From Castanea sativa (lineage: Eukaryota > Streptophyta > Magnoliopsida > Fagales > Fagaceae): a DNA stretch of 64,000 nt. Of this stretch, positions 34,532 through 44,798 are shown piece by piece; position 1 is the stretch's first letter; every line of letters starts with the position of its first letter. The stretch lies in the NCBI RefSeq assembly GCF_040712315.1, contig NC_134013.1:5057001-5121000 (forward strand), in the 5' to 3' direction. The translations under genes were made by a program, and so were the position numbers. Under the pieces are notes generated by a model. The model did not search any database. It was not told the DNA's origin and saw only the letters and a list, made by a program, of their open reading frames with translations.

Positions 34532-35567
34532 TGATAGGCCAAACACGTATTGACCCCTTGTGATGGATTAATTGATTAATTAGCCAAGTTTATTAATTAA
34601 TCAAATTAACATGCAAACGCGTGGTAGCACAAACAAATCACCAATAAACTAAAGTATGCAGCGAAAAATAAATTGACTTAGTGATTTATTTACAAATGGG
34701 GAAAACCTACACGGCAAAAACCCCACCGGGTGAATTTAAGGTTACCACTCCCGAAACTTCACTATTATCACAACAAGCGGTTACAAGTAAAGGAATCCCA
34801 AATACCTTATCAACCTACAGTTGAACCCTTACCCCAATACCCAATTGGACTTGTTTTGTAGTGACAGTTTCTCCTTTCAATGCACGGCTCCCAAGTACGT
34901 GACTAACCAATTGCGCGGATCCCAGTACGGGACTTCAATCACCAACTAGAGAAGATTGTTGGCTGCAAAGTTCTTCAATTCATCCACACAATGAAGATCA
35001 AGAAGATGCTCGATTACAAAACCCAACGGTGCAAAGACACAGCAACTTCTTCACAAGAGAGATGAACTAGGGCAAGAACTTTGTCTCAAGTTACAATTTG
35101 CATGAACAAGGATTTCTCAATACTTGTGCAACTTGCCACACTTTGATGGCCCTTAGAATAATCCTTTTATATGTCTATAATTAGGAGAAAAGAAGGCATA
35201 AAGACACATCCACGGATTAGAATCAAAACAGAACTTAAAATCTATTTTTCTTAAATCTCGACAGCTACAGGTGTCGAGGTGCTGTCGAGCAGCTATCGTG
35301 CCTCGGGGCTAGAACAACTTCTTAAAGCTCGATAGATGCAACTGTCGAGACAGCTGTCGAGCTTTAATGAAGAGCACTTCTAAGCTTGTTTCTTTGACAG
35401 ACTTGCATGGCTTTAACACTTGATCTTGAAATCTTGTTTCTTGAAGTATTAACCACATCCTAAATCTACCCAATTACAAGTAAAGTGCGTTTTGACAAAG
35501 GATTAACCAATTACATAAATAATGAACGACATATGTTCTAAACAAGTGAAACACATATGTCCTAAAA
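34532..35567 (-). repeat. 3' LTR of the nested element (1036 bp)
   Basis: Bounded by TGATAGGCC and CCTAAAA (end mutated from CCTAACA). Closely similar to 42729-43787. Contains the GTCGAG cluster at about 35255-35365. Confidence 0.88.
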
Positions 35568-36022
35568 ATCTCTCCCTTTGGCAATTCGTGACAAAACCAC
35601 AATCAACAAATGAACATATGAGAGAAGTCATAAATCACTCAACTCATATTCACTTGTTGTATACAATAAAATCTATCTTAACACAAACTCTTGAAAAACT
35701 TTGCAAGAAGAGAGTTTATGACAAGTAGACTTTGACAACTTGTATTTCTGAAACACTTTAAACAAAACTCATCAAGGCATCTTAGTGTGAAATAGAAATA
35801 ATAGATTGCATACAAATAAAGAAACATATGTATAAAGAGAGAAAAGAAACAACACATGTAGAGATAGGTGAAAGAAACATACATCATCACATATATAACA
35901 AAGATAAGCAACACAATATATGTAATAATGGTCACAAGACCTAGGTACAAGAAGAATGTGTATCTAAAGTAGAGAAAATAAAACGATACAAGTAATCCTT
36001 ACTACATCCCTAAGCACTCAAC

Positions 36023-36107
36023 ACTCCCCCTATCAAAAATGTCTTATACAAGCTCTCCCCCTAAGTATGACTACTCTCATAACAAAACTACTCCCCCTTT
36101 TTGTCAC
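36023..36107 (-). promoter_or_regulatory. Polypurine tracts after the third ORF (nested element)
   Basis: On + CTCCCCCTA-type words occur at about 36024, 36055 and 36091. The last is followed by TTTTTGTCACGAGTGACAAA, an inverted repeat, some 20 bases from the third ORF's stop. A final tract lies at the LTR (35570-35592) with the TTTTGTCACGAATTGCC module. Confidence 0.7.
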
Positions 36108-36127
36108 GAGTGACAAAGGGTAGAGTA

Positions 36128-37324
36128 TCAAGTAGACATCTCATCGGTAGAGCTACCATCTCCATCATCATCATCTGAAGCATCATCATCTGAAGCATCA
36201 TCGTCATCACCATCACCATCAGACTCGGAAGCCACAGGAGGTGGTGGAGGAGAAGCCTCGGGAGCAAAACCACCCATGGTCGCCTGTCGCCTAGCAATGC
36301 GACCAACACGAACATTCACCTGATACAACTCTGTAGAGAGTGTATCCAGGCGAGCATCCATATGTTGAAGCTGCGCCATGATGTCTCCTAGTGACACATT
36401 GCTCGTAAAAGAGGAAGGAGCAGATGAGACACGAGCAGATGTGGAAGGAGCAGAACGGGAGGAAGGAGTAGCTGAACCTGTTTGACGCGACCTAAGCTGT
36501 GCCTCACTACGTTTTACGATAGCGGCATCTATGGCAACCATGACATGAAAAGGGTCGGAGACAGGAAAAGGAATGGAAAAATGGCGTAAAATCCTAATGA
36601 TAGCGGAAGGAAAGATGAGCTTATCACAGGTAGCCGTATCCTTATACACATCCATGATAGAAAAGATGAAATGTGAAGGAAATTCAATGGTAAGATCCTC
36701 AATAAGAGACAACAGAAAACGAGCACGAGGCTCTGTGATAGAGTTGTAATGCGAGAGAGGATGCAAGACAAAAGTTATCACCATGTTTAAGAAACGAGAA
36801 CCTTTAGCAAAAGGTCGACATGACATAAACTGGTGCTCACCCCAATCAGAAGGGCGCTCACAGAAAGCGGTGATCATCTTATCTTTGGACACAGTCCGCA
36901 GACGCTCACACCCAGGGTAGTGAGGATGCGCAACCCTCGGAACATGGAGCACATCGGATACCAACTCCGGTGTGACGACTATGCACGTACCTCGAACGCG
37001 AGTGAGAAAGAGAGGTACTGAATAATCAAATCCATGCATGTTGGAGTAAAACTCCTGGATCAGCACGGAAGGACAAGTGATCGGGACGTCACACAGTGAC
37101 TCCCATTCCTGTTTGTGAAAGACATAGAGAAGGTCAGTGTCGGCAAAGCCTGCCAGAATAACTTGGTGTTCCGAATGAACACCTCGTTTAGAGAAGTTCT
37201 CCGAGAAATCTTGATGGGCTTTCTCATCACGGAACCGAACAGAAAGAGGAGTGGAATCAGAAGATGAAGAGGCTCTAGAACGAAGAGGGTTCTGGGTCGG
37301 AATAGACTTACGTTTTAGGGCCAT
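36128..37324 (-). CDS. Third ORF of the nested element (plant transposon-associated protein)
   Basis: An intact 398-codon frame from ATG 37324. The N-terminus is basic (MALKRKS) and Ser-rich. The core carries the same ordered landmarks as the ORF at 9320: LIQEFYSNM, RVRG, TPELVSDVLHVPRVAHPHYP, HPLSHYNS, EFPSHFIFSIMDVY, FPVSDPFHV. A Ser/Thr/Ala-rich linker follows. Then a heptad-like segment (about residues 310-345, MAQLQHMDARLDTLSTELYQ) may be a short coiled coil. A Pro run and a strongly acidic Asp/Ser tail built of GAT codons (about 36155-36230) end the protein. It resembles the 'putative plant transposon protein' family. Function unknown. The frame extends upstream to 37456, but that part translates a pyrimidine tract and I start at the ATG after it. 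Pol of the same element is riddled with stops. Confidence 0.82.
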   Translation of the reverse strand: MALKRKSIPTQNPLRSRASSSSDSTPLSVRFRDEKAHQDFSENFSKRGVHSEHQVILAGFADTDLLYVFHKQEWESLCDVPITCPSVLIQEFYSNMHGFDYSVPLFLTRVRGTCIVVTPELVSDVLHVPRVAHPHYPGCERLRTVSKDKMITAFCERPSDWGEHQFMSCRPFAKGSRFLNMVITFVLHPLSHYNSITEPRARFLLSLIEDLTIEFPSHFIFSIMDVYKDTATCDKLIFPSAIIRILRHFSIPFPVSDPFHVMVAIDAAIVKRSEAQLRSRQTGSATPSSRSAPSTSARVSSAPSSFTSNVSLGDIMAQLQHMDARLDTLSTELYQVNVRVGRIARRQATMGGFAPEASPPPPPVASESDGDGDDDDASDDDASDDDDGDGSSTDEMST

Positions 37325-37329
37325 AGACA

Positions 37330-37372
37330 CTACTAATACAAACAGAAAGAGAGGGGGGAGAAAGAAACACTC
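37330..37372 (-). promoter_or_regulatory. Candidate 3' splice site before the third ORF
   Basis: On the minus strand a C/T-rich tract (TTTCTCCCCCCTCTCTTTCT) leads to TTTGTATTAG, with AG at 37333-37334, eight bases before the ATG. Same arrangement as at 9283-9315. Confidence 0.5.
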
Positions 37373-39236
37373 AGAAAAGTTCCAACACAATTCAAATATA
37401 ACAAGTATATTGAAAAGATAGAACATATGCATGGGGAATGCATGAACATGTGACATGCAATATGAAAAATATCATGGGCTCAGCCCAATCCAATCCTAAC
37501 AGCACACTAACATTTTGCACACATCTAAATGCATGAGAATACTGTTAGAATGCGAATATGATGTAATGCATGGAGTTTTTAAAATCAAAAGTACAAAACC
37601 CATTAAAAATTTCAACACAAACTCGCCAAATTTGAAAAACCCCAAAATTTTTTAAAGACCCCAAAACCTAGGTTTCAAAAACATGAAATGCATGTAGAAT
37701 AAGGGATAAGAAGCTTACCAAGTGAAGAAAAACTTGATGAAGCTTAGAGAAACCTTGAGAAATGGAGTTGGAGTTAGAGAGAGAGGTTGGGAAGGTGAAA
37801 AGATAGTTCTATCGAGAGAGAGATCGGGAGAAATAAGAAACGGATCGCACAGAACCTTTATATAGAACCTCAGTAAATCCCGACAGATACAGGTATCGAG
37901 AGGTGTCGAGACATCTGTCGAGGTAGGTGTCGAGAAATACAACATCAACAGGTCCAGCTATCGAGAAGGTGTCGAGGAACAAGACAGGACACAAGAACAG
38001 ATGCTCGATTGATCCACCAGGTGTCGAGAAGCTATCGAGAGGACAGGAGGTTTCTCAATCGATCCAGAAGGTGTCGAGAAGCTATTGAGATTGCGATAAG
38101 AAACAGCTGAGAAGCTCAACAGACAGCCAGGTATTGAGGAGGTGTCGAGCCAACTTTTCAAAACAGTTTTTCGAGAAGGGAAAAACATAAACATGAATGC
38201 AATCACGCATGCAACTCAACCAATGATCAAATCAACATATTAGACTTTCAAAATCATCTCTCAACAACAATCTTAAGCACATGGATCTCAAAACACGCAC
38301 TCACACACTAAACAAGTCTAACCGATTTTATATTTCAAAAACAAGTCAAGACAGTTTAGTGGGCATACATCAACACATGTAAACCTTGTGATGGCCAAAT
38401 CACATTGTACTTGCACATGTATCAAAAGTAGCAAAGAATATTGCATGTTGTGTGTGAAAATATCGCAAGATTGCATAAGTGTCTCTATGTTATGACGATT
38501 TGAAATATGAGAAAATCACTTTAACTCACACACACAATCATAACTGTTTGATGGGGACTATCACCTTTGAGGTACATCCTATAACTCTCACATCTTCTAG
38601 AAAACACGCTTGCAATCATATTTAAAGCATTTTGTTCTTTTTGCTTTTATTTTCTTTGCATGTTTTCTTTTTATTAAGCAAACCATGCATGAGTATATAA
38701 AAGAGAGAAAAGAAATACTCAATTATGTTAAGCTTTTAACATTGCACTTTTGCTATGCCGAAGCATACAGATGTCATTGACAATGCACTTTTGCTATGCC
38801 GAAGTATACAGATGTCATATCATGATTGGCGGGTAACAGTGGTGAGATGGTTATTTATGTCTTGTTCTTAGGATTTTCTAGTCCTACCCGTCAAAAAGAG
38901 TGATACGAGTGCTAAGTTCAAGAGATCACTTAACCTTACTCATCACATACAACGAGCCACAAAGCTCACTTGCTTAGTTGTGCATAGAGATACTCATCTA
39001 AGTTACAAGAGATACAAAGTTTAGAAAACTCTGTTTCAAATGCCATTTTAAGGTTCACAAGAACCGATGTACACAAACACACACTGTTTTTGTATTTTTC
39101 AATTTTTCAATTTTTTTTTATCTGAAAAACAAAATAAAACAAAACTGAAAACACACAAACAAAAACATGTTAAACAAGATAAAACAATGCATAAAACTAG
39201 ATGCAAATGCATGAGGAGAAGGGAGAGAGAAGGAGA
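37373..39236 (-). other. Spacer between pol and third ORF (nested element)
   Basis: About 1.9 kb with no credible gene. It holds the TCGAG cluster (37865-38165) and a 41-bp tandem duplication near 38741-38820 (GCACTTTTGCTATGCCGAAG at 38744 and 38785). Confidence 0.7.
37865..38165. repeat. Cluster of GTCGAG / TATCGAG repeats upstream of the third ORF
   Basis: At least ten copies of GTGTCGAG, CTGTCGAG, TATCGAG and near variants occur in 300 bp, 0.5-0.8 kb upstream of the third ORF. The same words cluster in this element's LTRs (about 35255-35365, 43455-43560) and in the solo LTR at 22473. Confidence 0.8.
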
Positions 39237-42200
39237 TTAATCTATGGAGATGACACCGATGTTTTGACGAAGGAATTCAAAACGTTTACTATCCAGAGGT
39301 TTGGTAAACAAATCATCCTTCTGGTCATTAGTGTGAATAAACTCAAGGGTGAGAGTACCATCTTCGACAAGCTCCCAAATGAAGTGATGTCGAATCTCTA
39401 TATGTTTAGTTCGAGAATGTTGAACCAGATTCTTAGAGATATTGATGGCACTGGTATTGTCATAGTAGATGGTAAGGTGCTCTTGACAAATACCATAATC
39501 ATGGAGGAGTTTTTGTATCCATAGGAGTTAGGTGCAACAACTACCAGCAGCAATGTACTCAGCTTCAGTAGTGGATAAAAAGATGGAGGTTTGCTTTTTA
39601 CTCATCTAGGAGACAAGATTATTGCCCACATAAAAACAACCCCCCAATGTACTTTTTCTATCATCAGCATTCCCAGCCCAATCAGCGTCAGAATATCCAA
39701 CTAAGACATCATTTGTGTCCTTGCTGTACCACACACCAAAGTTGGCAGTAGTTTTGACATACTTTATGATTCTTTTCAAAGCAATCATATGTGACTCTTT
39801 GGGATTGGCCTAATATCTAGCACACACTCCCACACTGTAACTGATGTCAGGTCTACTAGTAGTAAGGTAAAGAAGACTACCTATCATGCTTCTATAAAGA
39901 GATGAGTCTACACTTTTACCTAACATGTCAACAGTTAGTTTAACATTTGGGCTCATAGGGGTTCTAACAGAACTAGCAGATTCTAAATCAAACTTTTTCA
40001 CAAGATTCTTAGCACATTTAGATTGAGAGATGAATATACCTGAATCATGTTGACGATTCTGCAATCCAAGGAAGTGAGATAGCTCTCCAATCATGCTCAT
40101 CTCAAACTCTGCCTGCATGAGTTTTGAGAAATCATGAGCAAGTTCATCCTTAGTTGATCCAAAGATGATGTCATCAACATAGACTTGAGCAACTATCAGC
40201 TCGCCATCTTCCTTCTTAATGAAGAGAGTCTGATCAGTCTTTCCTCTTGTGAACCCATGTGACACCAAGTATTGGGTTAACCGATCATACCAAGCTCTAG
40301 GTGCTTGCTTCAATCCATACAGAGCCTTCTTAAGGTACAACACATGATCGGGAAAGTGTGGATCAATGAATCCTTTTGGTTGAGTCACATAGACATCTTC
40401 TTTGAGAAGTCCATTTAAGAAAGCAGTCTTCACATCCATCTGGTAAAGCTTGAACTTTAAATGACAAGCTAAGGCAAGGAGAATTTTGATGGACTCCATG
40501 CGAGCAACTGGGGCAAATGTTTGATCATAGTCTATTCCCTCCATTTGAGAATATCCTTAAGCTACTAGTCGAGCCTTGTTGCGGATCACGTTTCCCTCCT
40601 CATCAGTCTTATTGCGGAATATCCACTTTGTGCCAATAACATGCTCACCCTCCGGTCTAGGAACTAAAGTCCAGACATCATTCCTCTGAAACTGAAGTAG
40701 TTCATCATGCATTGCTTAAACCCAACTTTCATCCTGAAGAGCTTCCTCAACTTTAGTCGGTTCAACCTGTGACAAATAACAAGAATAAGACACAAAGTTA
40801 GCAACGCATTTATCAACTGTACGTTTTCTTAATGTGAGTTCATTCATGTTTCCCACAATAACTTCTGGAGGATGATATAATTTGGTCTTGGAGGAAGGTC
40901 CTTTTTCATCATGAGATTCAGAATCTGGTGAAGTAGGCATACTGTTGATTCTTCCACAACACTTGGAGTACCAGGAGTACTAGGAGATGTGGGCTCTTGT
41001 TCAAAGAATTCTTGAACTTCCTTAGTTTCAAGAGGAAGAATTTCTTTAGGAAGTTCCTCATTAACTTTCTCAGAACAGGAATCTGAAGATTCATCAATAA
41101 CAACATTCACCGTTTCCATAACCTTCATAGTTCTTTTGTTATACACTCGATAAGCCTTACTTGTAGAAGAGTACCCCAAAAATATCCATTCATCGCTTCT
41201 GGAATCAAACTTTCTCACATTCTCTCTATCCTTTAGGATGAAACAAGTACTTCCAAAGATTCTGAAATATTTCACATTTGGCTTTCTTCCTTTCCATAAC
41301 TCATATGGAGTCTTCTTGGTGCCGGGTCTGAAATACACTCTATTGACCGTATGACATGCAGTGTTAATGGCTTCTCCCCACAAGTTTCTGGCCACATCCT
41401 TACTGTGCAACATGGCTCTTGCCATCTCCTGTATAACCCTATTCTTCCTTTCTACTACACCATTCTGCTGAGGAGTAATAGGAGCCGAGAATTCTTGAGA
41501 TATACCTGATCTTGCACAGAAGGACTCCATATATGAGTTCTCGAATTCTTTACCATGGTCACTTTGAATTCGGTCAATTTTCAGACTCTTTTCATTCTGC
41601 AGTCTTGTGCACAAAGTTTCAATGTGCTCAAGAGCATAAGACTTGGATCGCAGAAGAATAACCCAAGTATATCTAGTGAAGTCATCTACCACAACCAAGA
41701 TGTATCTCTTACCTCCAAGAGACTCGGTTCTAGTTGAACCCATAAGATCCAAATGTAGTAGCTCCAATGGTCTCGATGTAGCTGATGTCTAAGTACCCGG
41801 ATGCTTAGCCTTTGTCTGTTTTCCAAGCTGACATGGTCCACATACCACATTGCTCATTCTACTTAACTTTGCTATCCCTAAAACTGATTCATGCTTGGAT
41901 GCAATAGAAAGATGCTTGTAACTAGCATGTCCCATTCGTTGATGCCATAGATCTTCATTTGGCAATCGAATGCTATTGCACACAATATCAGTATCAGGAA
42001 CTAATCCATAGCAGTTGTCTAGAGTGCGAACCCCACTTATGAGTTTCTTTCTGAACTCATCCATGACAAGACACTTTCCCTTGGAGAATAGCACTATGAA
42101 GTCTTGATCACATATCTGACTTATGCTCAACAGGTTCACCCTCAGGCCTTCCACATATAGAACATTTGCAATATCCGGTAGACCAGGTAAAGAGATAATT

Positions 42201-42688
42201 CCTTTCCCCTTTATCTGTGATTTGCTTCCATCACCAAAAGTGGCATTGCCACCTTTCTTAGACTCAAAGACCTTGAAGAGAGATCGGTCTCCAGTCATGT
42301 GTCTTGAGCAACCGCTGTCAAGGTACCATAAGCATGTGTCCATAACTTTAAATGCGGATTTCATCATAAAACACACTTCGTGCTTAGATGACAGATCAGT
42401 GGGAATGGTATTTTCTATCATCCGCCCTTTTTGAGCAAGGCATCTAATTTTCACTCTTCTCAGACAGACTCCTTTGCACATTTTCATTCTGAGACAGTCT
42501 AGTTTTTTTTTGTTCAAACTGAGATCTTTACCAATAGTCATGATAAAAGAGTTCAAATAACTTTTAGACTTGTATTTTTTGAGACACTCAAACAAATAGA
42601 GATTAGAAAAACAAGATGTATTTGAAAACAGTGATCTCTTCAAGCAAGTTACAGCCACGACAACAGGGGTCAATGGATCACACAACAA
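39237..42688 (-). pseudogene. Ty1-copia pol (protease, integrase, RT, RNase H), decayed
   Basis: Domains in order on the minus strand: protease with WYLDSGCSRHMTG (Asp near 42319); pre-integrase HHCC region LWHQRMGH...CGPCQLGK; integrase core with D (LDLMG), D (SDHGKEF) and E (QNGVVERKN); reverse transcriptase with [21 protein letters not shown] and the catalytic YVDDI; RNase H with DADWAGN and TEAEYIA; terminal TAA at 39237. Breaks: TAG 41789, a frameshift near 40850-40940, TAA before AMHDEL (40716), TAA in VA-GYSQ (40557), TAG before ANPKE (39810), TAG before MSKKQ (39606). It would copy and integrate element cDNA, but this copy cannot make the polyprotein. Integrase and RT sequence are Sirevirus-like. 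No gag precedes it. Confidence 0.93.
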
Positions 42689-42714
42689 AGATTAAACCTA
42701 ATCAAACTGTTTCT

Positions 42715-42726
42715 GCTCTGATACCA
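42715..42726 (-). other. Primer-binding site (tRNA-iMet type), nested element
   Basis: Minus strand TGGTATCAGAGC, two bases inside the 5' LTR. It matches the 3' end complement of plant initiator tRNA-Met. Confidence 0.85.
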
Positions 42727-42728
42727 CT

Positions 42729-43787
42729 TAATAGGCCAAACACGTACTGACCCCTTATGATGGATTAATTGATTAATTAGCCAAGTTTATTAATTAATCA
42801 AATTAACATGCAAATGCGTGGTAGCACAAACAAATCACCAATAAACTAAAGTATGCAGCGGAAAATAAATTGACACAATGATTTGTTTACGAATGGGGAA
42901 AACCTACACGGCAAAAACCCCACCGGGTGAATTTAAGGTCACCACTCCCGAAACTCCACTATTATCACAACAAGCGGTTACAAGTAAAGGAATCTCAAGT
43001 ACCTTACTAACCTACAGTTGAACCCTTACCCCAATACCCAATTGGACTTGTTCTGTAGTGACAGTTTCTCCTTTCAATGCATGGCTCCCAAGTACGTGAC
43101 TAACCAATTGCGCGGATCCCAGTATGCGACTTCAATCACCAACTAAAGAAGATTGTTGGCTGCAAAGTTCTTCAATTCATCCACACAATGAAGATCAAGA
43201 AGATGCTCAGTTACAAAACCCAACGGTGCAAAGACACAACAACTTCTTCACAAGAGAGATGAACTAGGGCAAGAACTTCGTCTCAAGTTACAATTTGCAT
43301 GAACAAGGATTTCTCAATACTTGTGCAACTTGCCACACTTTGACGGCCCTTAGAATAATCCTTTTATATGTCTAGGGTTAGGAGAAAAGAAGGCCCAAAT
43401 ACACATTCACAGATTAGAATCAAAACAGAACTTAGAATCTATTTTTCTTAAATCTCGACAGCTACAGATGTCGAGATCCTGTCGAGCAGCTGTCGAGCCT
43501 CGGGGCTAGAACAGCTTCTTAAAGCTCAATAGATGCAGCTATCGAGACAGCTGTCGAGCTTTAATGAAGAGCACTTATAGGCTTGTTTCTTGGACAGACT
43601 TGCATAGTTTTAACACTTGATCTTGAAATCTTGTTTCTTGAAGTATTAACCACATCCTAAATCTACCCAATTACAAGTAAAGTGCGTTTTGACAAAGGAT
43701 TAGCCAATTACATAAATAATGAACGACATATGTTCTAAACAAGTGAAACACATATGTCCTAAACAAGTGAAACACATATGTCCTAAC
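42729..43787 (-). repeat. 5' LTR of the nested element (1059 bp)
   Basis: Bounded by TAATAGGCC (mutated TGATAGGCC) and CCTAACA. Its right end carries a tandem duplication of about 24 bp (AAACAAGTGAAACACATATG type, 43736-43783), absent from the partner LTR. Confidence 0.88.
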
Positions 43788-43885
43788 ACCTTTCATAAGC
43801 CTCAAAAATTTCAACTGAAAAAATAATGTCCTTTTTAGATCAATGATCAACTCTAGGTATAATAATCTAAATCAAGAGCTAACCC

Positions 43886-43897
43886 GCTTTGATACCA
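43886..43897 (-). other. Primer-binding site, outer element
   Basis: Minus strand TGGTATCAAAGC, one mismatch to the tRNA-iMet primer site, four bases from the LTR edge. Confidence 0.75.
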
Positions 43898-43901
43898 CTT
43901 A

Positions 43902-44798
43902 TGAATTTTTAGATCCCTGTAAACTAGATTGTTTAACCTAATTATTTAGCCAAGTGATTACTTAGATAAATTAATCAGATTTAGGTTAACACATTCAAAT
44001 CATATCATGTAAAGCAGCGAAAAATAAAGAACACAATGATATGATCACCTAGGAAAATCAAACTGGTAAAAAACCTGGGGAGAAGGAGGATTTACCTAGT
44101 TATCCTCAAGGTAAAAAGCAAATCCACTATAGAGAATCAAAGTTCACAATAAGACTTAAACCTCTAACATCCTATTGCTATCACATGTAGAACTTACTGA
44201 CACGACCACGTGCAAGCTCCAAATCCACAGACTCCTTCTCTATTAGGCATTTGCAACACAAACACCCACACTTGTGACTTTGAGACTCCACTCAAAAGTT
44301 TTGGATCTCCTTAGACGTTAATCTTGTATGCAAAAACTTCTACAACACCGGATCTTGAGATTTTTCAACGAATAACACTAGTAGAAGACTTTAGATAGCT
44401 TTTGGGTACAAAACCCTAGATCTACAAAAAAGGCACAAGATGCACTCTAATCTCTCCCAAAAAAAAAATCTAAAAACCCTCTATAGGGTTAGCTTATGAT
44501 GTCCTTTAAATACTGGAAAAAACGGATTACGATTTAGGTTTCAAATGGATAAGTTATGACCTTTTTACATTTGCTGATTTTTGTTGATATGCGACTTATG
44601 ATCGATCAAATCTAATTTTCGATCAATCGAGCCTTGCAGAAATTAAATTGTAATTTCCTACAATTACTTGATTCCAAACTTAATTTAGACCAAACTTTGA
44701 GCAAGTCTAAACTTAGACTAAATGTTTTGATCATGATTTGCCAACATATACAAATTGAAGTTCTAATATATTAGTTCCTAAAGTCTTAGAACCTAACA
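43902..44798 (-). repeat. 5' LTR of the outer element (897 bp)
   Basis: Bounded by TGAATTTTTAGATCC and AGAACCTAACA. Homologous to the solo LTR at 15568. Paired palindromes (GATCGATCAAA and TTTTCGATCAATCGA) lie near 44600-44630. Confidence 0.85.

Larger units (their letters stand above)
34532..43787 (-). mobile_element. Nested Sirevirus-like element with pol and third ORF, no gag
   Basis: Read on the minus strand: 5' LTR 42729-43787, tRNA-iMet-type primer site, protease-integrase-RT-RNase H pol with several stops (42688-39237), spacer, third ORF 37324-36128, polypurine tracts, 3' LTR 34532-35567. Flanking pentamers CTTTT and CCTTT differ at one position. The leader reaches CCCCTGTTGTC, just where gag should begin, and then jumps into the gag-pol junction, so gag is deleted. 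It inserted into the outer element and is therefore younger than that insertion. Confidence 0.88.
31670..44798 (-). mobile_element. Outer Sirevirus-like element, split by a nested element
   Basis: Read on the minus strand: 5' LTR 43902-44798, primer-binding site, about 100 bp of leader, then the nested element 34532-43787. After it come a gag C-terminal remnant (34398-34531), a spacer of about 2.5 kb, a polypurine tract and the first 163 bp of the 3' LTR (31670-31832). Most of gag, all of pol and any third ORF are missing. Host flank sequences on both sides belong to the EF-hand unit. No clean TSD, because the left LTR is truncated. Confidence 0.8.

Noticed and set aside
36088..36315. Met/Leu-rich minus frame and a GAT-repeat microsatellite
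   Set aside because: Out-of-frame reading of the Asp-rich C-terminal tail of the third ORF.
37325..37456. Hydrophobic N-terminal extension of the minus-strand third ORF that looks like a signal peptide
   Set aside because: It is a translation of a pyrimidine tract (Phe/Leu/Val/Ser from T- and C-rich codons). The likely start is the ATG at 37324, and the tract better fits a splice acceptor.
39201..39524. 107-codon plus-strand frame
   Set aside because: Antisense shadow of the RNase H end of the minus-strand pol.
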